Positions 1 through 7,575 of a DNA stretch of 64,000 nucleotides are shown here, piece after piece. Under the pieces are notes generated by a model. That model was not told the DNA's origin and ran no database searches. It worked only from the letters and a program-made list of their open reading frames with translations. This stretch comes from Microbispora hainanensis (lineage in GTDB: Bacteria; Actinomycetota; Actinomycetes; Streptosporangiales; Streptosporangiaceae). The position numbers were made by a program, and so were the translations under genes. Where the stretch lies: contig NZ_CP108086.1 of the NCBI RefSeq assembly GCF_036186745.1, positions 3,286,001 to 3,350,000 of the forward strand, given 5' to 3'. The stretch's first letter is position 1. Each line of letters opens with the position of its first letter.

Positions 1-2
1 CG

Positions 3-2384
3 TCCACGGCCCGGCAGGTCGTGCTCGTCGGCGGCGAGCCCGGGGTCGGCAAGACGAGCCTGCTCAGGAGGTTCCGCGCGACCGCCGGCGTCCCGGTGGG
101 GTGGGGAGCGAGCCCCGGCCACGAGACGGCGCCCGCCCTGTGGCCGTGGGAGCAGGTGCTGCGCGATCTCGCGGACGCGGTGCCCGGGGCCGTGCTGCCC
201 GAGGAGGTCCGCACGTTCCTGTCGGGCGGGGTCGAGGCGATCCCGGCGTACGACGCGCAGGGGGCGCGGCTGCGGTTCTTCGAGGCGGTGTCGGCGTTCC
301 TGGCCGATCTCGGCCCGGTCGCCGTCGTCCTGGAGGACGTCCACGCGGCCGATGACGCGACGCTGCGCCTGCTGGTCCACGTCGCGTCCGTCGCGCGGCC
401 GGGCCCGCTGGTCGTGGCCAGCTTCCGGCGGCACGAGGCGTCGGCGCTGACCGCCACCCTGTCGGCGCTGTCGCGGCTCGGCGCGCGCAGGCTGGGGCTC
501 GACGGGCTCGCGGCCGAGGAGGTGCGCGCCCTCGTGCTGGAGCTGTCCGGCCGTGACCCGGGCAGCCGGAAGGCCGAGGAGCTGCGCGGACGCACCGGAG
601 GCAACCCCTTCTTCCTCACCGAGCTGGCCCGGGCGGGCGAGGAGCTGCCGCAGGGCGTGCTCGACGTCGTGCTGCACCGGGTGGCCGGGCTGGGCGAGGA
701 GACGGCGGCCCTGCTGGAGCTGGCCGCGGTCGCGGGCGACGAGTTCGAGGCGCGGGTCATGGCCGAGGTCGCCGGGCGCGACCTGGGCGACCTGGTGCCG
801 TCGCTGGACGCGGCGCTGGCGGCCGGTCTGCTCCGTGAGTCGGGCACACGCCTGGGCGGATACGCGTTCGCGCACGCCCTGGTGACCGACGCGTTGCTGT
901 CGCGCCGCTCCCGCCTCTGGCGTGCGGGCGTGCACGCGCGGCTGGCCGGGGTGCTCACCCGGGTGTACGGAGACCGGGACGACCAGGCGGCGGCCATCGC
1001 GCGGCACTGGCTGGCGGCGGCCGGGCTGGGCCCGGAGCCGGCCCGCATGGCGATGGACTACGCCGCACGCGCCGCACGTGCGGCCATGCGCAGGCACGCG
1101 CTCGACGACGCGGCCGCATCCTGGCAGGAGGCGCTGGCGGCGGCCGAGCTCGCCGGGGCCGGGGCGGCCGAGCGGTTCGAGCTCGCGGCGGGCCTGGCCG
1201 AGAGCCGCTACGCCGCCGGGCGATACGACGAGGGCTACGAGGCGATCGGCCAGGCGCTGGCCCTCGCGGGAGACGACCCGGAGCGGGCCGTCCGGGCCGC
1301 CGACATCGCGATGGGGCATGGTGTCTGGGTCCCCTTCCGGCACGACCTGGACGTGCGGGTCCTGCGGGAGTCGATGGACCGCGCCGTGCGCGAGCTGCCG
1401 GAAGACACCCCAGCCTGGGCGTCCGCGCAGGCCGTACGGGCCGTGGTGCTGGCGCAGACCGGCGGCGAGGACCAGATCGACCGGGTCTCGTCGCAGGCCG
1501 TGGCGGCGGCCGAGCGGCTGGGCGACCCCGCGCTGCTGCGGCGCGTGCTCCACCTGCGGCTGCTCGCCATGCAGGGGCAGGACTTCATGGACCGGAAGGC
1601 CGAGACCGCGCGGCGCCTGCTGGCGGAGCCGGATCTGTCGCCCCAGCTCAGGGTGATCGCACAGCTCCACCTCGTCGCCCATCTCGTCGAGCACTGCCGG
1701 GTGGCGCAGGCGCGCGAGCTGCTGACGGAGACCGACGCCCTGCTGCGCGACCTGCACAACCCGGCGCTGGCGCTGCAGGCGGCGATCGCGCACGTGGGGC
1801 TCGACCTGTTCCAGGGAGTGCCCGACCCGGCCCGCCATTTCGAGCCGGTCAGGGCGACGTTGTCCCTCTCCGACCTCGCGTACTTCGAGGTGGCCATGCT
1901 CACCGTGCGGGCCGAGACGCTGATCCAGGAGGACCGCCTCGTCGCGGAGGTGGCCTGGATCGAGGAGATGCATCGCCGTACGGGCCTGGCGGGGTTCGCC
2001 TACGTCCTGGCCTGCGCGCTCGCGGACCTGGGCGAGCGTGACCGGGCCCTGCGGCTCCTGCGGGAGACCCCGCTGCCGCCGCGCGACTACCAATGGGCCA
2101 CGGCCACCATGTGCCGGCTGCACGCGGCGATCCGGCTCGGCGAGCCGGACGTCGTGCGGGAAGTCTACGACGCGTTCCGTCCCTTCGCCGGCCTGCTGCA
2201 CGTGAACGGCTCCTGTACCACGGTCGACGGGGCGTACGACGGCCACCTCGGCGAGGCGCTGCTGGCGCTGGGGGATCGCGCGGGAGCGCGGGCCCATCTG
2301 CGCGAGGCGGTGCGCGTCCTGGAGGAGGCGGGCGCCGGCTACTGGCTGTCAAGGGCCCGACAAGCCCTCGACAAGTGCTCATAA
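3..2384 (+). CDS. AAA/NB-type ATPase, LAL- or SARP-like regulator, 5' end outside the window
   Basis: The frame is open to the window edge, so the true start lies upstream; an internal GTG at 21 is not a convincing start because in-frame coding continues above it. A Walker A motif (GGEPGVGKTSL) opens the visible part and a Walker B-like VVLEDVHAADD follows about 100 residues later. After that come roughly 500 residues of Ala/Leu/Arg-rich helices of the TPR-like kind found in LuxR-LAL and SARP-type regulators. No LuxR helix-turn-helix is present at the C-terminus, which ends ARQALDKCS. Any DNA-binding or BTAD domain must therefore be in the missing N-terminal part, or the protein is a cyclase- or kinase-type signalling ATPase. 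ATPase fold confident, biological role unknown. Confidence 0.8.
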   Translation, partial: STARQVVLVGGEPGVGKTSLLRRFRATAGVPVGWGASPGHETAPALWPWEQVLRDLADAVPGAVLPEEVRTFLSGGVEAIPAYDAQGARLRFFEAVSAFLADLGPVAVVLEDVHAADDATLRLLVHVASVARPGPLVVASFRRHEASALTATLSALSRLGARRLGLDGLAAEEVRALVLELSGRDPGSRKAEELRGRTGGNPFFLTELARAGEELPQGVLDVVLHRVAGLGEETAALLELAAVAGDEFEARVMAEVAGRDLGDLVPSLDAALAAGLLRESGTRLGGYAFAHALVTDALLSRRSRLWRAGVHARLAGVLTRVYGDRDDQAAAIARHWLAAAGLGPEPARMAMDYAARAARAAMRRHALDDAAASWQEALAAAELAGAGAAERFELAAGLAESRYAAGRYDEGYEAIGQALALAGDDPERAVRAADIAMGHGVWVPFRHDLDVRVLRESMDRAVRELPEDTPAWASAQAVRAVVLAQTGGEDQIDRVSSQAVAAAERLGDPALLRRVLHLRLLAMQGQDFMDRKAETARRLLAEPDLSPQLRVIAQLHLVAHLVEHCRVAQARELLTETDALLRDLHNPALALQAAIAHVGLDLFQGVPDPARHFEPVRATLSLSDLAYFEVAMLTVRAETLIQEDRLVAEVAWIEEMHRRTGLAGFAYVLACALADLGERDRALRLLRETPLPPRDYQWATATMCRLHAAIRLGEPDVVREVYDAFRPFAGLLHVNGSCTTVDGAYDGHLGEALLALGDRAGARAHLREAVRVLEEAGAGYWLSRARQALDKCS

Positions 2385-2435
2385 GGGGGAAAAGCGCACG
2401 CTTCACGTGCGAAACCGATCCCTTGGAGTCATGCC

Positions 2436-3416
2436 ATGGTCACCCTGACCACCTGGCCGCGCGAGGCGGCCGAGCTGTTCGAGCGCGCCGTCGTCTGCGA
2501 GTACGCCTCGCTCACCCGCGACGGGCGGCCCGTCACCTGGCCGGTCACACCGTACGTCGGCGCGGGCGGCACGCTCGACGTGAGCACCGGCCTCACCTAT
2601 CCCGACAAGGCGGAGCGGGCCCGCCGCGACCCGCGCGTCGCGCTGCTCTACTCCTCCGCCGTGGGCAGCGGCCTCGACCGGCCGCCCGTCGTCCTCGTGC
2701 AGGGCCGGGCCGCCGTACGCGACGCCGACCTGCAGGCCAACACCGACAGGTACGTCCGGGAGTCCCTGGCCAAGACGGGCTCCGGGTTCGCCGGGATGCC
2801 GTGGTTCCTGACGAAGCGGCTGGCCTGGTATTTCGCCCGCGTCTACGTGGAGGTGACCCCGGAGCGCATCGTCTGGTGGCCCGAGGGCGACCTGTCCCGG
2901 ACGCCGGAGGTGTGGACCCGGCCCGGTCCGGCGGCCGCGCCCGTCTCCGACCCCGCCCCGGACGGCCCCCGGCTGCCGAGCCGGTCCGTCGCGCCGGCGG
3001 ACTGGCGGCCCTTCGCCGGCCGCGCGGCCCGCCTCGGCGAGCCCGTCGTCACCATGGCCGGCGGCATGCCGCTGCCCGTGCGCACCCGATCGGCCGTACG
3101 CACAGAGGAGGGCTTCGACCTGCTGCTGCCCGCGGGTGTGGACGCCGTCGCGGGGCCGGTGTGCCTCACCTTCCACCGGCACGGCCCGGCGATGGAGTGG
3201 CAGGAGAACGTGGTGCTCGTCGGGACCGCGACGGGGACGGGCGACCGGTTGAGCGTACGGGTCGAGCGGGCCCTGAACGACTGGAGCCTCGCGGGGAGCG
3301 GTCGAGAGCGGTTCCGGTCGTTCGCCGGGCAGGGCCGGATGCTGAGCAAGCGTCTGCGCGCCGAGGCCGCACGCCGCGGCCAGCCCGTGCCCGTGGTCCG
3401 CCGTCCGCGCGCCTGA
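2436..3416 (+). CDS. Pyridoxamine 5'-phosphate oxidase-like split-barrel protein
   Basis: 326 residues. The N-terminal half (about 10-175) has the split-barrel pattern of FMN/F420/haem-binding PPOX-like proteins: a first strand at EYASLTRDGRPVTWPVTPYV, then DVSTGLTYPDKAERARRDPRVALLYS. The second half (about 210-300) looks like a degenerate second barrel without an obvious cofactor site. It starts 51 bases after the upstream ATPase gene and is followed after 22 bases by an MFS exporter, so the three may be cotranscribed. Likely a cytoplasmic flavin- or deazaflavin-dependent reductase or oxidase. Substrate cannot be read from sequence. Confidence 0.75.
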   Translation: MVTLTTWPREAAELFERAVVCEYASLTRDGRPVTWPVTPYVGAGGTLDVSTGLTYPDKAERARRDPRVALLYSSAVGSGLDRPPVVLVQGRAAVRDADLQANTDRYVRESLAKTGSGFAGMPWFLTKRLAWYFARVYVEVTPERIVWWPEGDLSRTPEVWTRPGPAAAPVSDPAPDGPRLPSRSVAPADWRPFAGRAARLGEPVVTMAGGMPLPVRTRSAVRTEEGFDLLLPAGVDAVAGPVCLTFHRHGPAMEWQENVVLVGTATGTGDRLSVRVERALNDWSLAGSGRERFRSFAGQGRMLSKRLRAEAARRGQPVPVVRRPRA

Positions 3417-3438
3417 CGACGTACGGCAGCATGGTCGG

Positions 3439-4680
3439 GTGTCAGAAGGACCATCACTGTGGCGTGACCGGAACTTCACCGTGTTCTGGGCATCCCAGAC
3501 GCTGTCGGTCGCGGGGGACTCGTTCGCCCTCATCGCCGTACCCCTGCTCGTGCTGCACGTGACCGGATCGGTCGCGCAGATGGGCCTGCTGACCGGTGTG
3601 GCGAGCGCCGCGTCGGTGGTGGCGGGGATCTTCGCCGGGGTGCTGGTCGACCGGCTCGACCGCAGGCGCCTGCTGATCTGGTGCGACGTGGCGCGGATGG
3701 CCCTGTATGGCGTCGTCCCGGTCGCCTGGGCCTTCGGGCCGAAAATCTGGCTGCTCTACGTGGTCCTGCCGCTCAGCGAGGCGATCGGCATGGTCTTCCA
3801 GGTCGCGTACGTCACGGCGGTGCGGGGCCTGGTCGACGCGGACCGGATCACCGAGGCCAACGGGCGGCTGAGCGCCACTGCCGCCGCGGCCGGGATCGGC
3901 GGGCCGCTGCTCGCGGGAGTGGTGGCGGGTTGGTTCGGGCCCACGGCCGCGATCGCGATCAACGCGGCCAGCTTCGGGGTCTCGGCGCTCGGCGTCCTGC
4001 TGATCAGGCTCAGGCGGCAGCCCGCGCCGTCAGCGGAGGAAGCGGACGAAGCGGCGCGGGGGCCCTGGCACGAGCTGCTCGCCGGGGCCCGCTTCCTGTG
4101 GCGGCAGCCGGTGCTGCGTGCCCTGACCATCCTGCTGTCGTTCTTCATCTTCCTGACGCTCGGGCTGACCGACGTGCTGATCTATCACCTCAAGCACGAC
4201 CTCGGCCAGTCGGACGGCGCCGTGGGCGTGGTGCTCGCGGCCGCCGGGCTGGGCACCGTCGCCGGCTCGCTCCTCGTCGGTCCCGTACGCCGCCGGATGG
4301 GGTTCGGTGCGTCGTGGATCGGGGCGATCGCGGTCGCCGGGCTCGCCATCATGGGGCTCGGCGTGTCCACCGGCGTCCCGGTGGCCGGGGTGACGGCCGC
4401 CGCCTATCTCGCCTGCGTCAGCGTGGCCGGGATCTGCTCGATGTCGCTGCGCCAGCAGGTCACCCCCGACCACCTGCTCGGCAGGGTCACCTCGGCCTTC
4501 TGGATGACCCACTACGCGCTGGGCCCGGCCGGGGCGGCCGTGCTGACCTGGGGCGCGCAGCACCACGGGGTCGAGGTGGTCTGCCTGCTGGCGGGGGCGG
4601 CCTGCCTGCTGATCGCGGTCGCCGCGTTCTTCACGCCCATCCGCCAGCAGAACCCGGAGCTGTCGGCCGCCACCGGCTGA
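3439..4680 (+). CDS. MFS transporter (drug-efflux type)
   Basis: 413 residues with about 12 hydrophobic helices. The N-terminus WRDRNFTVFWASQTLS is typical of the MFS_3 / enterobactin-exporter-like group, and the loop between helices 2 and 3 carries the DRLDRRRLL version of the MFS motif A region. A GTG start at 3439 follows the split-barrel gene by 22 bases, which suggests one transcript. Integral cytoplasmic-membrane exporter, substrate unknown. Its 3' end converges on the FAD monooxygenase gene with only 28 bases between stop codons. Confidence 0.85.
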   Translation: MSEGPSLWRDRNFTVFWASQTLSVAGDSFALIAVPLLVLHVTGSVAQMGLLTGVASAASVVAGIFAGVLVDRLDRRRLLIWCDVARMALYGVVPVAWAFGPKIWLLYVVLPLSEAIGMVFQVAYVTAVRGLVDADRITEANGRLSATAAAAGIGGPLLAGVVAGWFGPTAAIAINAASFGVSALGVLLIRLRRQPAPSAEEADEAARGPWHELLAGARFLWRQPVLRALTILLSFFIFLTLGLTDVLIYHLKHDLGQSDGAVGVVLAAAGLGTVAGSLLVGPVRRRMGFGASWIGAIAVAGLAIMGLGVSTGVPVAGVTAAAYLACVSVAGICSMSLRQQVTPDHLLGRVTSAFWMTHYALGPAGAAVLTWGAQHHGVEVVCLLAGAACLLIAVAAFFTPIRQQNPELSAATG

Positions 4681-4708
4681 CGGCCGACCTCCAGCGACGC
4701 CTGACCTT

Positions 4709-6250
4709 TCAGCGAGCGGGGCCGAAGGCGGAGGCCAGGGCCGTACGCAGGGTGTCGAGTTCCTTCGTGTCGGGCCGGAGGGAGTCCGACGCCCAGGCCA
4801 CGTAGCAGTCGGGACGCAGCAGCAGCCCGGTCGGGACGCCTTCCCGGCTCGTCGTCGCGGTGACCAGGTCGACGCGGTCGCGCCGGCCGTCGAGGGCACC
4901 AGCGAGCGTGCCGTCCGGCGTCAGATCGATGAGCAGCGGCCGGGCGGTCCTGGTCAGCTCGGCCAGCCGTACGGAGCCGGTCTCCGTCTCCAGCACGAGG
5001 TCGGGGGCCGGACGGCCGGTCAGGGGGTGGGTTCCTTCGAGGTCATACCTGATGTCCGCGCCGGACATCATGTCCGCGATGTGCTTGATGGTCCGCTCGT
5101 CGCGCAGCAGCTCGCCGAACAGCACGCGCAGCGCGGTGACCTCCGGCCCGGGGGCGATGAGCGCCGCCTGCGCCTGGGTGTGCATGACCACGCGCTCCGC
5201 GGCCGGGCGCCGCTCGGTCTCGTACGTGTCGAGCAGGCCGGGCGGGGCCCAGCCGCGGATCTCGGCGGCCAGCTTCCAGCCGAGGTTGACCGCGTCCTGG
5301 AGGCCCAGGTTGAGGCCGGGGCCGCCGATCGCACTGTGGACATGCGCGGCGTCGCCCAGCAGCAGCACCCGGCCGTCCCGGAAGCGCTCGGCCAGGCGGG
5401 TGTTGCCGCCGTTGAGGCGGCGCAGCAGGTGGGGCCCCGCGCCCTCGGGCGGCCCGAACGGCAGGTCGGCGCCACCGAGGACCCGGCGGGCGCTCTCCCG
5501 CAGCTCGTCCAGGCTCATCGGCTGGTCGCCGCCGTCCCCGTGCCACTCCGTCGTGCTGACGAGCGTCTTGGTGGGGAACGGCGCGAACGCGAACATTCCG
5601 TGCTCGGTGCGGTGGTGCATGAACGGGGGGATCGGTCCGTAGCCCGGCACGTTCAGCCCGCCGGTGGCGGGATCGATCAGCTCGGCGGGCACGGTGACAT
5701 GCGCGGTGCGGGAGACCGAGTCGTCCCTGGTCACCCCGGGGAAGCCGATGGCGCACAGCTTGCGGGTGACGCTGCGCCCGCCGTCCGCGCCGACGAGATA
5801 GCGGGCTCGCAGCCGGTAGGGCCCCTCGGGGCCGGCGATCTCCGCGGTGACGCCGTCCTCGTCCTGGGAGAGGCCGGTCAGCTCGTGTCCCCGGCGGATC
5901 TCCACACCGAGCTCGCGGGCGCGCTCCTCGAGGATCTGCTCAAGGCGCTTCTGCGGCACCTGCAGCGTGTAGAGCGAGTTGTCGTCGAGCCTGCCCAGGT
6001 CGAGGGGAATCGCGCCGAACACGAAGCCCGGGCTCGGCCGGGGCGGCTCGGTGCTGCCGCTCAGGCGTTCGTACAGGCCGCGCCGGTCGAGAACGCGTAC
6101 GACCTGGCCGACGAGCCCGTTGGCCCGGTCCTCCTTGGCCTGTCCGTTCAGGCGTTCCAGCACGATCGGCCGCACTCCGGCCAGGCTCAGCTCGCAGGCG
6201 AGCATCAGCCCGTTCGGTCCGGCTCCGGCGATCACGACGTCGGTGGTCAT
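4709..6250 (-). CDS. Class A FAD-dependent monooxygenase (phenol hydroxylase/PHBH type)
   Basis: 513 residues from ATG at 6250, chosen because AGGAGGA lies correctly upstream and the protein then begins directly with the Rossmann strand. The dinucleotide motif is VVIAGAGPNGLMLACELSLAG, a DG-type motif is seen in ARYLVGADGGRS, and the second FAD motif is LLLGDAAHVHSAIGGPGLNLG. The thioredoxin-like C-terminal extension (after about residue 390) is typical of the phenol-hydroxylase/aromatic-polyketide hydroxylase branch. Reaction: NADPH- and O2-dependent hydroxylation of an aromatic or polyketide-like substrate, possibly antibiotic inactivation. The tetR gene upstream on the same strand is the likely regulator. 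In-frame sequence upstream of the chosen start is a repeat tract, not protein. Confidence 0.88.
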   Translation of the reverse strand: MTTDVVIAGAGPNGLMLACELSLAGVRPIVLERLNGQAKEDRANGLVGQVVRVLDRRGLYERLSGSTEPPRPSPGFVFGAIPLDLGRLDDNSLYTLQVPQKRLEQILEERARELGVEIRRGHELTGLSQDEDGVTAEIAGPEGPYRLRARYLVGADGGRSVTRKLCAIGFPGVTRDDSVSRTAHVTVPAELIDPATGGLNVPGYGPIPPFMHHRTEHGMFAFAPFPTKTLVSTTEWHGDGGDQPMSLDELRESARRVLGGADLPFGPPEGAGPHLLRRLNGGNTRLAERFRDGRVLLLGDAAHVHSAIGGPGLNLGLQDAVNLGWKLAAEIRGWAPPGLLDTYETERRPAAERVVMHTQAQAALIAPGPEVTALRVLFGELLRDERTIKHIADMMSGADIRYDLEGTHPLTGRPAPDLVLETETGSVRLAELTRTARPLLIDLTPDGTLAGALDGRRDRVDLVTATTSREGVPTGLLLRPDCYVAWASDSLRPDTKELDTLRTALASAFGPAR

Positions 6251-6290
6251 GGCGGTCCTCCTTGGGATTCGGCGGGCGTGACGAATGAAA

Positions 6291-6412
6291 GGCATGGCGA
6301 ATGGAAGACATGGCGGTTTCGGGGCATGGCGGTGGCGGGGCGTGGCGGTTTCGGGGTACGGCGAACTCGCGGTGTGGCGACTTCGCGGCATGGCTGATGA
6401 CGGGACGGCGCC
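6291..6412. repeat. Degenerate tandem repeat, about seven copies, period 15-17
   Basis: The 304-base gap between the monooxygenase start (6250) and the tetR stop (6555) contains no gene. Its first part is a run of variants of GGCATGGCGGTTTCGGG, with copies drifting in length by one or two bases. In reverse it keeps an open frame with recurring RHA/PRxRHA residues, which artificially lengthens the monooxygenase reading frame. The monooxygenase promoter, if separate from tetR, must lie in or beside this tract. Confidence 0.7.
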
Positions 6413-6505
6413 GGGCGCGTACAGCGTCCGCGTCAGGGCGTGAAGGGCCGGGTGGCGTGCCGGCGCGGCACGTCACAGCGCGGTACGGAGGGTCCTTGTG
6501 TCAGG

Positions 6506-6565
6506 GCCCGGGGTTGTAACGAGGGGTCCGGGGTTTGTACGAGGTGCCCGGGGTTTATGTGAGAG
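6506..6565. repeat. 20-bp tandem repeat, three copies, at the 3' end of tetR
   Basis: Three consecutive 20-base units of the form GCCCGGGGTTTGTACGAGGT at 6506-6525, 6526-6545 and 6546-6565. The third unit overlaps the tetR stop codon, so the array has grown out of, or into, the 3' end of that gene. Confidence 0.75.
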
Positions 6566-7184
6566 GCTCGGGCAGTCCGGCGGAGAGCCGGTCGAGCGCG
6601 TCTTCGATGAGCGGTCTGACGGGCACCGGTGGATCGGCCCGCAGCCACTGGTCCATCGCCACCCGGATCGCGGCGCCTACCGCGCCCGCCACCAGGCGCG
6701 CATAGACGTCGCGGTCGACGTCGGTGCCGGTCCGTTCGGCGATCGCCGCGGCCAGCTCCTCCTCGGCGATCGCGTTGGCCTTGAGCATCTCGCCCAGCAG
6801 CGAGGGCTCATTGATCATCAGGCGGATGCCGGTCTGCCACTGCTGGTCCGGCTGTCCCTCGCCGTATTCCGCACCCAGGGAGAGCTGGGTGACGACGGCG
6901 TTCTTGATGGCCTTCCACAGAGGCTCCGGCGCCGGACGGCGGCGCAGCTCCTGTGCGATCAGACGGGCGCGGTCAAGGTGCCTGGCGGCGATCGCCTCGC
7001 CCTTGCTGGAGAAGTAGTTGTTGAAGGTCCGCGGGGCCACGCGCGCCTCCGCGGCGATGTCCTCGACGCGTACGTTCTCCAGCCCGCGCTCCGCGGCGAG
7101 CTTGATCGCCGCCCAGCTCAGTGCGATGCGCGTCTCCTGTTTCTTGCGCTCGCGCAGCCCCGGGCGCTCGTCTCCCCTGCTCAC
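6555..7184 (-). CDS. TetR/AcrR family transcriptional regulator
   Basis: About 209 residues. An N-terminal TetR helix-turn-helix is clear (VEDIAAEARVAPRTFNNYFSSKG), with the usual F-NYF-SKGE signature, followed by an all-helical ligand domain. I choose GTG at 7184: a TATGGT -10-like element sits 7-13 bases upstream, which would give an essentially leaderless mRNA. An in-frame TTG at 7199 has no ribosome site. Three operator palindromes lie just upstream, so autoregulation is likely, and the monooxygenase gene downstream on the same strand is the probable target. No inducer can be inferred. Confidence 0.85.
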   Translation of the reverse strand: MSRGDERPGLRERKKQETRIALSWAAIKLAAERGLENVRVEDIAAEARVAPRTFNNYFSSKGEAIAARHLDRARLIAQELRRRPAPEPLWKAIKNAVVTQLSLGAEYGEGQPDQQWQTGIRLMINEPSLLGEMLKANAIAEEELAAAIAERTGTDVDRDVYARLVAGAVGAAIRVAMDQWLRADPPVPVRPLIEDALDRLSAGLPEPLT

Positions 7185-7204
7185 GAGAACACCATACAAC
7201 TAAT

Positions 7205-7251
7205 TGCGTGAGACGCAAAGATGCGTGAGACGTATTTTTGCGGGAGGCGCA
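7205..7251. promoter_or_regulatory. Three 13-bp TetR operator palindromes at 17-bp spacing
   Basis: TGCGTGAGACGCA (7205-7217) is a perfect inverted repeat of TGCGT around GAG. It recurs as TGCGTGAGACGTA (7222-7234) and TGCGGGAGGCGCA (7239-7251). Start-to-start distance is exactly 17 bases each time. The nearest copies cover the -35 region of the tetR promoter. Operator function is inferred from symmetry and position. Confidence 0.7.
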
Positions 7252-7276
7252 CTTTTTCTGCGCTCGGTGAGGTGCC

Positions 7277-7498
7277 TCAGTCGCGCGCCCCGGTCAGGCG
7301 GATGAACTCCTCCAGGGAGAACCGGCCGTCGGCGTCCACGTCGGCGTCGCGGTCGAGCGCGCCGATCGCCTCCGGCGGCAGACCGGGAAAGTACGCCCGC
7401 AGCTCCGCCTCGGTGATGAAGCCGTCACCGTCGCCGTCGATCGCCTCGAATTCGCGCTTGAGGGTCTCGAACCGCTCGTGGCTGAGTTCGTTAGTCAC
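7277..7498 (-). CDS. Small two-EF-hand calcium-binding protein
   Basis: 73 residues from GTG at 7498, which has AGGCAGG upstream; a further in-frame GTG at 7516 would put that ribosome site inside the gene. Two canonical 12-residue EF-hand loops are visible: DGDGDGFITEAE (21-32) and DVDADGRFSLEE (53-64), both with D1, D3, D5, G6 and E12. No signal peptide or membrane segment, so cytoplasmic. It resembles the calcium-buffer EF-hand proteins of actinomycetes. It is transcribed in the same direction as tetR, but the tetR operators lie downstream of its stop. Confidence 0.85.
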   Translation of the reverse strand: MTNELSHERFETLKREFEAIDGDGDGFITEAELRAYFPGLPPEAIGALDRDADVDADGRFSLEEFIRLTGARD

Positions 7499-7575
7499 CT
7501 GGACCTGCCTTCGCACCGGGGGACGACATCAGACAACCTATGCCGTACGGCGCGAAAGTTCGACGGCAGGTCCGG

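Noticed and set aside
5027-6397. Long plus-strand frame opposite the FAD monooxygenase
   Set aside because: Low-complexity Arg/Gly/Ala translation, no family motif, no ribosome site; the opposite strand carries a clear enzyme.
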